Source: Calothrix sp. NIES-4105 (lineage in GTDB: Bacteria > Cyanobacteriota > Cyanobacteriia > Cyanobacteriales > Nostocaceae). Taken from it: a stretch of DNA of 64,000 nt. The translations under genes and the position numbers were made by a program. The notes beneath the pieces were generated by a model. That model worked only from the letters and a program-made list of their open reading frames with translations, did no database searches and had not been told where the DNA came from. Where the stretch lies: assembly GCF_002368415.1 (NCBI RefSeq), contig NZ_AP018290.1:3857614-3921613 (forward strand). The letters are read 5' to 3'. Shown here piece by piece: positions 8,663 to 18,160 of this stretch (within the stretch, counting starts at the first letter, position 1; the number at the start of each line of letters is the position of its first letter).

Positions 8663-10039
8663 GTGATTGAATACGATATTGTTATTATTGGCGGTAGCCC
8701 AGTTGGACGGTATGCAGCTTCTTTGGCTATTGAGTTAGGCGCCAAAGTGGCACTAGTTGAGCCAGAAACGAGTCCCGAATTACTAAATACAAGCGCTCTA
8801 AACCACATAGCTGACTTTAAGCCACAATCTACAGATTGGGAAACAGCTGTGCTATGGGCATTTGGAGTAGAATCTCAAATTGGCGCCTTTCATTCGCTCG
8901 CACTAATTACAGCAAAAGGTGTTGATGTTATTGTTGGTAGCGGTCAATTTGAAACGAAGCCACATTTAGCATTTTTTGTCAATGACCGTTTATTAGTAGG
9001 ACGGACTTATTTGTTGGCTACTGGTTCGCATTACTTGGTACAAGATATAGAAGGATTAAATAAAACAGGCTTTTTAACGCTTGGAAATATAAGTCTTTCT
9101 CTTGATGCGGCGCCATCAAATTGGGTAATTTTAGGTGGTACACCCCAAAGTATTGAGCTTGCACAAGCTGCTTCGGGTTTGAATTACAACGTTACATTAA
9201 TTGTTGAAAGTTCCAAAATTATCTCACACGTTGACTCAGAAGTTGTTCAGTTACTCGAGGCACAGTTAGAAGCTAGTGGTGTACGTATACTAAAACAAAC
9301 CAAAGTTACACAGGTTTTGTCAATTGATGATAAGAAGTGGTTACAAGCAGGTGATAAAGCTATAGAAACAGATGAAATAGTTGTTGCAGCGCAAACACCG
9401 AATATAGAATCACTCAATTTAGCAGCAGTTGGAGTTAAATGGCATAAAAATCGCTTGCTTGTAAATGCAAAACTGCAAACTACAAATAATCGCATTTATG
9501 CTTGTGGAGATGTTATCGGTGGATATGCGCTTACTAATCTTGCAAATTATGAAGCAAATATTGCTTTAAGAAATGCTTTATTTTTTCCTACCCGGAAAAT
9601 TGATTATCAGTATGTACCTTGGGGAATAGCAACGAGGCCTGCTTTAGCACATGTAGGAATTACTGAAGCACAAACACAGCAATTCTATAATATTAATGAA
9701 ATTATAGTTTTACGGCAATACTTTAAATCTTTGCCATTAGCTCAAATTCACGATGAAACTACAGGTATTTGTAAATTAATTACCTTAAAGAATGGAGAAA
9801 TTTTAGGAGCATCAGTATTTGGATTAAATGCTGGAGAATTAATTAATTTAATCTCGTTTGCAATAAATCATAAAATTAAAATATATCATCTTGATAAAAT
9901 AGCACCTGTTTATCCTACAGTGGGAGAAATTATATTGCAAGCAGCGCATGAGTGGAACAAAATGAAACTTGATAGAAGTAACGCGCGGCAAGAATTACTA
10001 GAAGACTTTTTCCAGTTCCGTCGCAATTGGAATTTGTAG
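8663..10039 (+). CDS. FAD/NAD(P)-dependent oxidoreductase of the mercuric reductase/lipoamide dehydrogenase family
   Basis: 458 residues from a GTG start. N-terminal FAD site YDIVIIGGSPVGRYAASLA, a second dinucleotide site around WVILGGTPQSIELAQAASG, FAD-binding IYACGDVIGGYALTN and a C-terminal dimerisation domain. The redox-active CxxxxC expected near residue 40 is absent: that stretch reads EPETSPELLNTSALNHI. It is therefore not a normal disulfide reductase; electron acceptor unknown. Placed 11 bases after the cobD-like gene; its stop codon lies inside the palindrome at 10035. Confidence 0.82.
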   Translation: MIEYDIVIIGGSPVGRYAASLAIELGAKVALVEPETSPELLNTSALNHIADFKPQSTDWETAVLWAFGVESQIGAFHSLALITAKGVDVIVGSGQFETKPHLAFFVNDRLLVGRTYLLATGSHYLVQDIEGLNKTGFLTLGNISLSLDAAPSNWVILGGTPQSIELAQAASGLNYNVTLIVESSKIISHVDSEVVQLLEAQLEASGVRILKQTKVTQVLSIDDKKWLQAGDKAIETDEIVVAAQTPNIESLNLAAVGVKWHKNRLLVNAKLQTTNNRIYACGDVIGGYALTNLANYEANIALRNALFFPTRKIDYQYVPWGIATRPALAHVGITEAQTQQFYNINEIIVLRQYFKSLPLAQIHDETTGICKLITLKNGEILGASVFGLNAGELINLISFAINHKIKIYHLDKIAPVYPTVGEIILQAAHEWNKMKLDRSNARQELLEDFFQFRRNWNL

Positions 10040-10064
10040 AGACGCGATTAATCGCGTCTCTACA
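10035..10064. repeat. TGTAGAGACG palindrome, copy 1
   Basis: Perfect 30-base palindrome with arms TGTAGAGACGCGATT and AATCGCGTCTCTACA. It supplies the stop codon (TAG, 10037-10039) of the oxidoreductase gene and could terminate transcription in both directions before the convergent gene at 10075. Related copies are at 21256, 23236, 42193, 44459 and 46281. Confidence 0.9.
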
Positions 10065-10074
10065 TCTACGATAT

Positions 10075-11772
10075 TTACGGTTTTTTATTCTTACCCTCTA
10101 GAAATGAAACACTGCCAATACCTTGTAATATACCTCGTCCAATTAAACCTAAACCGCGACCTACTACTTGCGTCAAAACAAATACTACGCCGCTACCTAG
10201 AAATGATAACAGTGATTGTAAACGCGGCGCCACAGCATCGCGAAATTCCAATATCAAAGTTACAAATAGGGGAATACCTCTAAGTTGTGTTAGCTCATCA
10301 CGTCTAGAAGCATATATCGAAGTTTTTGCAATACCGCGCGGGGCAAAAACAAATATTTCATAACGACTTTCAAAAATTGCTTGTGGCTCATTATAATAAT
10401 TTATCAGACGATATTTCCACGATAAGTTATTTCTAAATCTTTCAATTTCTCTAGTTGAAATAAACTGACGGTCATAATAGTCTTTTTTAATCGATTCAAC
10501 ATCAGCTAGTCGATTTAACAACGGCTGAATTACACTATTTGCGATTTGAATGAGTACATTTTCTAAAATCATTAATGCACTAGCCCTAGCTTCTGTACTG
10601 TCAGCCGTATATATAGCGTTATCAATATACCAATCGTTCTGAAAAATTAAATATGACAAAAGCTCACTAAATAATGGTATCTTATTCAAAATTTCGGATT
10701 GAACAATATTAATGTCTTGAAGGAATAAATTTACTATTTGTATATTATTATTACCATCGCGGACGCTCGTAAATTTACCAAAAAATTCAGTAGTCACTAT
10801 TTGCCACAAATCACGTAGAATAATATACTTTAATTCATATAATTGATGAATTTCAACTTGCGAATTTCGTAAATCATCTAAGACCTCAGCTAATTTTTGC
10901 AAGACTAAGTATAATAGCTCGCGTTTCTTTTCAACACGTAAAATCTCGATTTCTAAGGCAACATCGCTAACATTTTGTAATGGCAGCTGAAGTTGCGACA
11001 CACAAGAGGCAAATAAATCTGATTGTAGCGACCGAGGACTAGATAACTGTGGCGCCTCCTGAACACTTATTTGAGACGAAGTTGATAATTGAGTTAAGTT
11101 GTTAGTTTCAATACGCTCCTCTTGAGGCGATACTGATAATAAATGATTTAACAACCAGCGCGCGGCAAGTAGTTCGCGAACTTTGCCAGCCAAAACCGCA
11201 CGTTCAAGTGTCGGTACTCCTGGAACTTGTAATTCTCTTCTAATTTGTCTAAGGTTGGCTTGAATATAATTATTACCTGACAATCTAAGATTATTGAGTA
11301 ATCGTCCTGTACGGGTAATAAGAGTCGGGGGAGGTGAGTAGATATCTTGATAGTAGGGAGCGGTATCCCTATCAAACCAATAAACACCACCTGACGTAAC
11401 TGTATTGATCGCTGTCACCAATTCCGAAATCGAACTACCTTTCGGGCAAAAACCCTCAACTCCAATTTGTGCCAAACTTGCTAGCTGTTGCTGTGGTTGT
11501 GTCAATAGCAAGATTGGCAGTGTTGGATACTGGGTTTTTAACTGCCTACATAACTGGTTAACGATGGGGTAATTAATTAACTCCAAAATTATCAAATCGA
11601 GTGGATTTTGGTTGGATTGCATCAAGGAGACGAGTTGCAGCGCTTCTACATCAGTTTGAGCTTCCCCAACTATTTCTAAGTTTGCTTGAGCTTCCAGCGC
11701 TACCCGTAGACCTAATCTAAAAATTGGGTCTGGGTCAACTAAGAGTATTTTGATAGCGCGCGTTGTTGTCAT
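10075..11772 (-). CDS. Receiver-like domain plus DUF3685 (Ycf55-like) protein
   Basis: 565 residues from the ATG at 11772 (the frame reaches a GTG at 11787). Residues 1-120 are a response-regulator receiver fold: ILLVDPDPIFRLGLRVAL, then LIILELINYP, and the conserved Lys in GFCPKGSS. The phosphoacceptor position in LIILEL is Glu instead of Asp, so ordinary phosphorylation is not expected. The long C-terminal part matches the DUF3685 family related to the plastid gene ycf55, and ends in a hydrophobic segment (SLLSFLGSGVVFVLTQVVG) that may touch the membrane. Function unknown. Confidence 0.83.
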   Translation of the reverse strand: MTTTRAIKILLVDPDPIFRLGLRVALEAQANLEIVGEAQTDVEALQLVSLMQSNQNPLDLIILELINYPIVNQLCRQLKTQYPTLPILLLTQPQQQLASLAQIGVEGFCPKGSSISELVTAINTVTSGGVYWFDRDTAPYYQDIYSPPPTLITRTGRLLNNLRLSGNNYIQANLRQIRRELQVPGVPTLERAVLAGKVRELLAARWLLNHLLSVSPQEERIETNNLTQLSTSSQISVQEAPQLSSPRSLQSDLFASCVSQLQLPLQNVSDVALEIEILRVEKKRELLYLVLQKLAEVLDDLRNSQVEIHQLYELKYIILRDLWQIVTTEFFGKFTSVRDGNNNIQIVNLFLQDINIVQSEILNKIPLFSELLSYLIFQNDWYIDNAIYTADSTEARASALMILENVLIQIANSVIQPLLNRLADVESIKKDYYDRQFISTREIERFRNNLSWKYRLINYYNEPQAIFESRYEIFVFAPRGIAKTSIYASRRDELTQLRGIPLFVTLILEFRDAVAPRLQSLLSFLGSGVVFVLTQVVGRGLGLIGRGILQGIGSVSFLEGKNKKP

Positions 11773-11849
11773 ACCAGTAAAATACACAGTTTCCGATTGT
11801 AGATGAAATGAAGCATAATTAAATTTGAATATTATTTACTGAGTTAAAA

Positions 11850-14825
11850 ATGAACTTAAGTATTCGTCAATGGTTGGCGAGCAAATTTATTAAAAGTAAC
11901 TACAGAGAGGCACTTACCCCCAGTATTCTCTCTGGAATATCCCTACGTATTATCAATGAGATGGAGGATAAAAGTTTAACTTGTTTTGACATATGTAGTG
12001 TTGCAGAAATATTAGAATTGCCTATAAGTTTAGCTTGTTTAGAAATTCCTGTAATCGCTCAATTAGCTCAAAGTATGCTGGACAGCAGCAGTCAGAAAAA
12101 ACCATTGAAGCGGAATGAGGGAACGTGGCAGGGGTTTCAAATTGCTTACCTATTAGCTCTACTACAAATTTTAGAACAGGAGATTCATTTAAAAAAGCCT
12201 TGGTTAAACCGAGCCATGTTTTGGTCGGATGTAGAGACTTGCTTTCTGAGGAACGATGTTCGCGTCGCAGCTTTGCTTAAAACGCTTCAAGTTGTCAAAT
12301 TAACTGACACTCAAGCAGAACAAGCACTGACTTTGATGGCTGACTCGTTTTTAGTGCAGCAGATGAACAGCGCAACTTCAGCTTGGCTCAAAGCTAACGG
12401 CGCCGAGGAAACTGAAGCAAAATTAATGGTGCAACGATTATCATACGCACTGCCTGGACATTTACTCGAAGTAATAGCCCAACATGCTGCCCCTTTAGCA
12501 CAACTACAAAAATTTGTGCGGTTGCAGGTCGATTATACAAGTGGGTCAACTTCACATATTGGGTCAGGCACTATTAATACAGATAAATCACTAATTGACT
12601 TACACTGCGAACGATATCGCGCTCGTTTAATCAAATCTTTAGCTGAACCTTTATTCTTAGAATCATTTTCACTCAAAAATATATATGTACCACCCAATGG
12701 ATTACTGTTTGATACCAATTATCATTACGAGCCTAAAACTGTTGAGCTAGTTGATTTAACAACATGGTTACTACAAGAACTTGAATCGGGTAATATGATT
12801 TTCATCGAAGCTCAAGCTGGTTATGGTAAAACGAGCTTCTGTCAAATGCTTGCCGCAAAAGTTGCTCAAGAAATTTACCCAACTTGGATGCCTGTATTTA
12901 TTCGGTTACGCGACGTTAAAGAATGTAATACTTTAATTGAAACTCTTTGTTCTGCACTACCTGAAGATTTATCTATCCATTTGACAAAATGGCTTAAAAA
13001 CGAATATCCAAGATGCTTACTGATTCTCGATGGTTTAGATGAACTACCCTTCACGACCAGTAAAATATTAAAAACAAAGTTTATCGAGCAGTTACTTGAT
13101 TTTCAGTCGCAGTCGCAGCACAAAGTTGTTTTAACTAGCGAACCAATTGATTTAACTGATATTGCAAACGAGACAACACCATTACGACGCATTACAATTC
13201 AACCGTTTGAGCTTGAACAACTGCGAATTTGGTTTCAAAATTGGGCTATTGTACAGTCGGCGCCAACTGCTCAAAACTTCTTCATGTTTTTAAAGCAAGC
13301 GGGGTTATTCTCAAGTAAATCAAAGTCACCTGAACTTGCAGCGCTAGTGCGTAAACCCCTAATGCTATATTTATTGGGTATTTTACATCGGGATGGATTA
13401 CTTGAGGATGACATAATTGAAGTCGCTTCCCAAGCACGACAAATCGGCAGCGCGTTTGTAATGTGGGAAATTTATCAGCGTCTCAATCGTTGGTTATTAG
13501 GATATCCTCTAGCTGATGGTGTAAAACCGATATTAATACGTGAAGGAACAGCACATATTCACCGTACCCAAGACGCTGTTACAAATCTTCTGCAAAACCA
13601 TCATCCCAAAGAGATACACACACAGATGCTCTCGGAAGCATTAAAAATATTACATTCGCAACAGCATCATATCAAATCAGAAGCATCAACACCAAAATCA
13701 AATATTCTGCCTTTGCCAGCTTTTTATTTTGATACCTATCTAAACATTATCAAATTCTCTCATCCCAAACTAGGTGAACTGCTATGTGCTGATGCAATTG
13801 CCCAGCAGCTAAAATTACTTACTCAACGTCAGCCTACTGATTACGGTGAATTAAGCTTTTTGATAGATACTCCTACCAGTATCGCGCAGCACGTATATAA
13901 CCTACTTGGATATGGAATTATAAATTTAGAAATTAGAGAATTAATCATTGAAGCATTGCGCCAATCTCAAACGGGCGATTTTTTGGCAGTGTTATGCGAC
14001 CGTTTATTAATTGTATGGTATGGCTACTGTCAAGGTCGTTGGCTTGATGAAGGAGTAGTACACAACGCTCGACAATATTATAGAGAGTTACAAAATTCAG
14101 TGGGCGTAGAACAAATTAACGCCGCAGTCGGGCTAAACTTATTTTTCTTACTTTGCGACTGCCACCGCATACAACACCGCGCGTTCAGTCCTTGTCACAA
14201 CCCAGAAATACTAACACAACTAATTTCTAGAGCAAACATCTTGGCGCCACATGCATGGAGTGAGCGGATAAGTCCCAAAACTTTTGATGCTTTAAATTTG
14301 TCAAACGCTGATCTGACACAAATTTCTCTAGCAGGAGTTTGTTTAGAAGGAGTAAATTTAACAGGAGCAAAACTAACTGGCGCCAACTTGGCTTTTTCAA
14401 ATTTAAGCAGCGCAAACCTTACAAATGCCGACCTGACAGGCGCCAACTTAGAGCGTGCCAACTTAACCAATACAAATTTATCAGGAGCGAATTTAGAGCG
14501 CGCGAATTTAACAGGCATAAAATTAACATCAACAGTTTTAACTAATGCCTGCTTGTATAATGCCCTATTATCCGAACTAGATAAAGAAACAGTTCGTTTA
14601 CAGGGTGCAATGTTTGCGCCAGAGGAATACCGTGCGCTCAAACAATTATTAGCACATCAATCACAGCGAGAAAATTCTTATATTACACACTCAAAAAGTG
14701 GCACAAACATTTGGTTAAACAGTACACCAGAAATAGGAATAATCGAAAGCGTCGAAGGGGAAATGCTGCCTGAAGATTTGTATGAAGACGAAGTAGATGA
14801 CGAAACGTTTATTGGGAGTTATTAA
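11850..14825 (+). CDS. NACHT-type STAND NTPase with C-terminal pentapeptide repeats
   Basis: 991 residues. The N-terminal 300 residues are helical and not recognised. The NTPase begins near residue 315 with Walker A in EAQAGYGKTSF and Walker B in CLLILDGLDELP. After a helical arm, residues about 810-905 are pentapeptide repeats of the A(N/D)Lxx type (LTGANLERANLTNTNL), then an acidic tail (EDLYEDEVDDE). STAND NTPases of this build act as switches in signalling or antiviral defence in bacteria; which applies here is not known. Convergent with the fur-like gene, divergent from the DUF3685 gene. Confidence 0.9.
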   Translation: MNLSIRQWLASKFIKSNYREALTPSILSGISLRIINEMEDKSLTCFDICSVAEILELPISLACLEIPVIAQLAQSMLDSSSQKKPLKRNEGTWQGFQIAYLLALLQILEQEIHLKKPWLNRAMFWSDVETCFLRNDVRVAALLKTLQVVKLTDTQAEQALTLMADSFLVQQMNSATSAWLKANGAEETEAKLMVQRLSYALPGHLLEVIAQHAAPLAQLQKFVRLQVDYTSGSTSHIGSGTINTDKSLIDLHCERYRARLIKSLAEPLFLESFSLKNIYVPPNGLLFDTNYHYEPKTVELVDLTTWLLQELESGNMIFIEAQAGYGKTSFCQMLAAKVAQEIYPTWMPVFIRLRDVKECNTLIETLCSALPEDLSIHLTKWLKNEYPRCLLILDGLDELPFTTSKILKTKFIEQLLDFQSQSQHKVVLTSEPIDLTDIANETTPLRRITIQPFELEQLRIWFQNWAIVQSAPTAQNFFMFLKQAGLFSSKSKSPELAALVRKPLMLYLLGILHRDGLLEDDIIEVASQARQIGSAFVMWEIYQRLNRWLLGYPLADGVKPILIREGTAHIHRTQDAVTNLLQNHHPKEIHTQMLSEALKILHSQQHHIKSEASTPKSNILPLPAFYFDTYLNIIKFSHPKLGELLCADAIAQQLKLLTQRQPTDYGELSFLIDTPTSIAQHVYNLLGYGIINLEIRELIIEALRQSQTGDFLAVLCDRLLIVWYGYCQGRWLDEGVVHNARQYYRELQNSVGVEQINAAVGLNLFFLLCDCHRIQHRAFSPCHNPEILTQLISRANILAPHAWSERISPKTFDALNLSNADLTQISLAGVCLEGVNLTGAKLTGANLAFSNLSSANLTNADLTGANLERANLTNTNLSGANLERANLTGIKLTSTVLTNACLYNALLSELDKETVRLQGAMFAPEEYRALKQLLAHQSQRENSYITHSKSGTNIWLNSTPEIGIIESVEGEMLPEDLYEDEVDDETFIGSY

Positions 14826-14877
14826 AAATAGGGTATAGGGAAAAAGTAAGATTTTGGCTTTTCCCCTTTCCCTTGCC

Positions 14878-15321
14878 CTACTTATTGCGATAGCCAACAA
14901 AGTTAATACTGTAATCAGTAATCTTAACTCCTGTTTGTTCTTCGATTTGGCGAATTAGCTCTTGGGGAAGTTCGACATGGACATCAAGAATTTGGTTCGT
15001 ATCCAAACAGTTGACGTGACTGTGAGAATCACTAATATTACCGTACAGGCGCCCGTCGCAGCGTTCAATGCATTCGATGATACCTTGTGAAGAGAGTGCT
15101 TCCAAATTCTGGTACACAGAGGTATGACCGATATCTTTACCTTGCTGGTTAAGACGGTCGTAAATTTCTCGTGCTGACAGGTGTTCTTGCGCTTGCCACA
15201 ACAATTCGAGTATAAAGCGACGTTGACGGCTAACGCGCATACCCAGGTCTTGACACCGAGATAGCGCGTCTTCGAGGGAGCGAATAGATTTCGATGTTAT
15301 CGATGTCACTGGATTTTGCAT
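14878..15321 (-). CDS. Fur-family transcriptional regulator (PerR/FurC-like)
   Basis: 147 residues. Winged-helix part with GMRVSRQRRFILELLW and HTSVYQNLEALSSQGII, then the dimerisation part with the metal-binding run DSHSHVNCLD. It has only one Cys where many Fur proteins have a CxxC pair, so the structural zinc site of classic Fur is missing. The sequence is most like the cyanobacterial FurC/PerR group, which represses peroxide-response genes; this subgroup call is from memory of the family. A start at 15321 follows family length. Confidence 0.88.
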   Translation of the reverse strand: MQNPVTSITSKSIRSLEDALSRCQDLGMRVSRQRRFILELLWQAQEHLSAREIYDRLNQQGKDIGHTSVYQNLEALSSQGIIECIERCDGRLYGNISDSHSHVNCLDTNQILDVHVELPQELIRQIEEQTGVKITDYSINFVGYRNK

Positions 15322-15531
15322 ATGCGAATTTGTTAATGGAATAATTTGTGCTACAGGAGTGTTTTGTTATATATGCAACTATTGTGCAACTAATATCACG
15401 TTTATTGCTACCTATAAATCAAAATGCTGTGACACTTGAAATTACAGATAAAGATTTGTTTTCTTTGAACATCGAGTACGATGAATTATTTAAATACAAC
15501 TAAATCATACTCATTACAACTTTAGCTTAAA

Positions 15532-16517
15532 ATGAATAAAATCGTCCATACAATGCAAACTCTTTTACTAATCGCCACGACAACATACCATACTTTAAGA
15601 TGCTACCTAGAGGATAAAAAGCCGACACCAGGTCAAATAGTGAATGTAGATGGTTGTAAATTACACATCTATCTAAAAGGTGAAGGTAGTCCGACAATAG
15701 TTGTTGACCATAGTTTAGGAGGTATTGAGGGTTATTTTTTAATTGACGAGTTGGCTAAGATTACAAGGGTTTGCGTATACGACCGTGCGGGGTTTGGGTG
15801 GAGTGATATGAGGAGCGCGCCCGCGTACAAGTGAAAACATAGTCACAGAATTAGATTTATTACTTACAAAAGCAAACATTAACCCTCCGTATATTCTCGT
15901 AGGTAATTCATTTGGTAGTTATAACGCGCGACTTTATGCCCAGCGTTTTCCAGAAAAAGTAGTAGGAATAGTACTTACCGATGGGTTACATGAATCTAAC
16001 ATGTTAAAAATGCAGTTTGACTTACAAGCCTTGAAATACTTCTTTGCTTCAGGGTTTGTAATGTCGGTTATAGGCGCCACACTAGGTATAGTTAGGATGT
16101 GTAAGCTATGCGGGATATTTTGGTTACTCAAACCCGAATTGAGTAGATTTACTCATGAAAGCAAGGGACACGTACTGCGTTCCGGGATGCCGTCCCAAAC
16201 ACTGGTTAACAATGGCAAGAGAAATTATAAATTTAGATACAAGTAGTAAACAAGTAAGAGTAGCTAATAACTTTGGCGCCTTACCAATAATTAGCATCAA
16301 AGCCAACAGCTTCTTCAAACCCGCATTATGGACTAACTTCATCCCCTTAAAAAGTGCAAACAAACTGCGCGACTCAATGCACGAACAAATCATGAAACTA
16401 TCCACAAACTGCACTCAACTTCAAACAAAAAACAGCGGTCACTTCATTTGGGTAGACGAACCAGAAATAATCTCAACAGCAGTAAAAATGATAATCGAAA
16501 ACCTTCAACAAGCTTAA
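15532..16517 (+). pseudogene. Alpha/beta hydrolase broken by two frameshifts
   Basis: Three frames join into one hydrolase. Frame 1 (15532-15834) has GQIVNVDGCKLHIYLKGEG, VDHSLGG and VYDRAGFGWSD. The continuation from about 15827 in the next frame reads TSENIVTELD then ILVGNSFGSYNARLYAQRF, the nucleophile elbow (GNSFG). The third frame (from about 16155) holds NSGHFIWVDEPE with the catalytic His. Each switch needs a single-base indel (near 15825 and near 16160-16200). All catalytic motifs survive, so inactivation looks recent, or the frameshifts are sequencing errors. Confidence 0.85.
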
Positions 16518-16614
16518 CAATATTGTGAAATAGACATCTTATGGAATATATTTCTTGTGGAACGCGCGTCTCGCCCGTTCCAAACATCCATTTATATTTA
16601 TCATTTCTCACTAA

Positions 16615-16712
16615 CTAGCTTTTGAGTAAGAACAATTTGCTAGTTGCGAACAAATATTACAACTGGCAGAAGCTGGAGGTATACAGGTTACAATTTAACG
16701 GAACCGCATAAA
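16615..16712 (+). pseudogene. Decayed copy of the PIN gene 5' end
   Basis: This stretch is clearly alignable with 17245-17355 inside the PIN gene: AACAATTTGCTAGTTGCGAA against AACAATTTGCAAGCTGCGAA, then shared CAAATATTACAACT, GAAGCTGGA and AACCGCAT. Internal deletions remove the middle of the matching stretch. It lies just upstream of the nuclease-like/PIN pair, so the pair was once partly duplicated. Confidence 0.75.
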
Positions 16713-16756
16713 ATTTATTATAATAGTAACTAATTATTTACACCAATTTTGTTTTT

Positions 16757-17215
16757 ATGTCAGACGACTGGGATATTAGTATTTATAATCGCCATCGCCA
16801 ACTGGTATTAGCAGCAGAAGTCAAAGTTGGGCTAAACGCACCAGTAGAATGGGCAGCAGAATTTAGACGTAATATATTTTCGCATGGACTTTATGCTCCA
16901 ATGCCATACTTCATGTTTATTTTTCCTGACAAAATATATATGTGGACAGACCCCAGCAGTTCAGATAAAATCACACTACCTGACTATACTATAGATGCGT
17001 ATCCTATTTTTGGTAATTACTATGAAAGAGCTGGTATCGACCCCAATGAAATAGGATATTTCAGCCTAGAATTTATTGTATCTACATGGCTTGGAAGAAT
17101 TATTAATTTCTCTAACTCACCCGATGATTTAGATGAACATCACCAATGGATGATTGAATCAGGACTATACAATGCTATTTCAGGAGGATATCTTTCACTC
17201 GAGGCAGTAGCGTGA
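16757..17215 (+). CDS. Putative PD-(D/E)xK nuclease-like protein paired with a PIN protein
   Basis: 152 residues. I do not recognise a named family. The N-terminus has Asp6 in DWDISIY followed by A-E-V-K at residues 20-23, the spacing of a PD-(D/E)xK core (Asp, then ExK after a beta strand), and continues with PMPYFMFIFPDKIYMW, another strand. This is suggestive, not proof, of a nuclease fold. Its last codons overlap the PIN gene start by four bases (GTGA), so the two are translationally coupled. Such tight pairs are often toxin-antitoxin or defence modules. Confidence 0.6.
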   Translation: MSDDWDISIYNRHRQLVLAAEVKVGLNAPVEWAAEFRRNIFSHGLYAPMPYFMFIFPDKIYMWTDPSSSDKITLPDYTIDAYPIFGNYYERAGIDPNEIGYFSLEFIVSTWLGRIINFSNSPDDLDEHHQWMIESGLYNAISGGYLSLEAVA

Positions 17216-17817
17216 ATATCTACGTTGAAACTAATTTTGTTTTTGAACTAGTTTTTGAGCAGGAACAATTTGCAAGCTGCGAACAAATATTACAACTAAC
17301 CGAAGCTGGACTTATACAGCTTATAGTTCCTGCTTACAGTTTAGCAGAACCGCATGAAAAATTGATTCGCCAAGCAAGAAAACGGACAGAAATACAACAA
17401 ACACTTGATACTGAACTAAAACAATTACTACGCACAGCATCTTATCAAAGCGGTTTTAATAATATCGACAATGTTTCAAATTTACTACTTCAAAGTATTC
17501 AGGATGAAAAGCGTCGCTTTATTCAATACCGTGATAGGTTTATAAGATGCGCGGAAATAATTCCAATGAATGCGGATGTAATTCGTGATGCTGCAACAAA
17601 TGAAGTTGTTCTTAAATTTAAACCTCAAGATGCAATTATATACGCATCGGTTATGTTTCACTTACACCAAAACCCACCTCAAATAGCTTGTTTCCTCAAT
17701 CGGAATGCAAAAGATTTTGATAATCCTATCATCAATAATGATTTAAACAGATTTAATTGCAGAATGATACCAAGATTTGATGACGGTTACAACTTTATCC
17801 AATCGCAAATACGATAA
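17212..17817 (+). CDS. PIN-domain ribonuclease-like protein
   Basis: 201 residues from a GTG start overlapping the upstream gene. PIN features: N-terminal strand with acidic residue IYVETNF (Glu6, where many have Asp), SLAEPHEK with a second acidic residue, KPQDAIIYASV with the third, and NRNAKDFDNP with the fourth. PIN domains are metal-dependent RNases, often toxins of type II systems. A helical insertion (residues 60-110) makes it longer than a VapC toxin (about 130-140). The partner upstream is not a usual antitoxin, which makes the pair unusual. Confidence 0.75.
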   Translation: MNIYVETNFVFELVFEQEQFASCEQILQLTEAGLIQLIVPAYSLAEPHEKLIRQARKRTEIQQTLDTELKQLLRTASYQSGFNNIDNVSNLLLQSIQDEKRRFIQYRDRFIRCAEIIPMNADVIRDAATNEVVLKFKPQDAIIYASVMFHLHQNPPQIACFLNRNAKDFDNPIINNDLNRFNCRMIPRFDDGYNFIQSQIR

Positions 17818-17920
17818 TTTTAAGCCAAAATCACTTGTAAAGACCGCTTCATAATTCGTAACACTTCTCTGCTCCTCATGGCGCCTCCCAAACAGCGAAA
17901 AAGTTTTTGATACATCTTAG
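17818..17920 (-). pseudogene. Remnant copy of the 3' end of the restriction-like gene
   Basis: Bases 17818-17920 align with 18155-18270: both hold CGCTTCATAATTCGTAACACTT, the word CTCATGGCGCCT, and GTT(C/T)TTGA(C/T)A. The second stretch is the coding 3' end of the gene at 18161-18755. So a second copy of that gene once ended here, and only its tail is left, joined to a DUF4365 fragment. Confidence 0.72.
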
Positions 17921-18137
17921 TACTACTTATATTAGAGCAGTTGCAGCAGTTGCAGGCTACTCCTTATATAGACCAGAAGTTGATGACGATAGTGTAGACC
18001 TAGGTATTGCCGCAAGAGGTAACTTTGGACGTGTCCGTTCCCCAAGACTCGAATTGCAACTAAAATCATCAACGGACATTATCGATCTCCTATGTTATCC
18101 GCTATCCTCTCAAACTCAAAAACGTGAGATGACTTGA
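17907..18137 (+). pseudogene. DUF4365 protein, N-terminal fragment
   Basis: The frame reads YIRAVAAVAGYSLYRPEV, DDDSVDLGIAARGNFG and PRLELQLKSS, matching the start of DUF4365 proteins (compare the gene at 47705-48213: YISAVALTAGYSF, RLDLQLKCT). It has no proper ATG start and stops after the first third of the domain. Its 5' edge is fused to the restriction-gene remnant, so it is a fragment. Confidence 0.72.
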
Positions 18138-18160
18138 AAATGATAGGCTTTGCATGTATT

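Noticed and set aside
14195-14641. Long minus-strand reading frames opposite the pentapeptide repeats
   Set aside because: They are shadows of the repeated codon pattern of the NACHT-pentapeptide gene; composition (Lys/Phe/Ala periodic) is that of an antisense frame.
17907-18137. Intact small DUF4365 gene
   Set aside because: No ATG, starts inside a remnant of another gene and lacks most of the domain; called a fragment instead.
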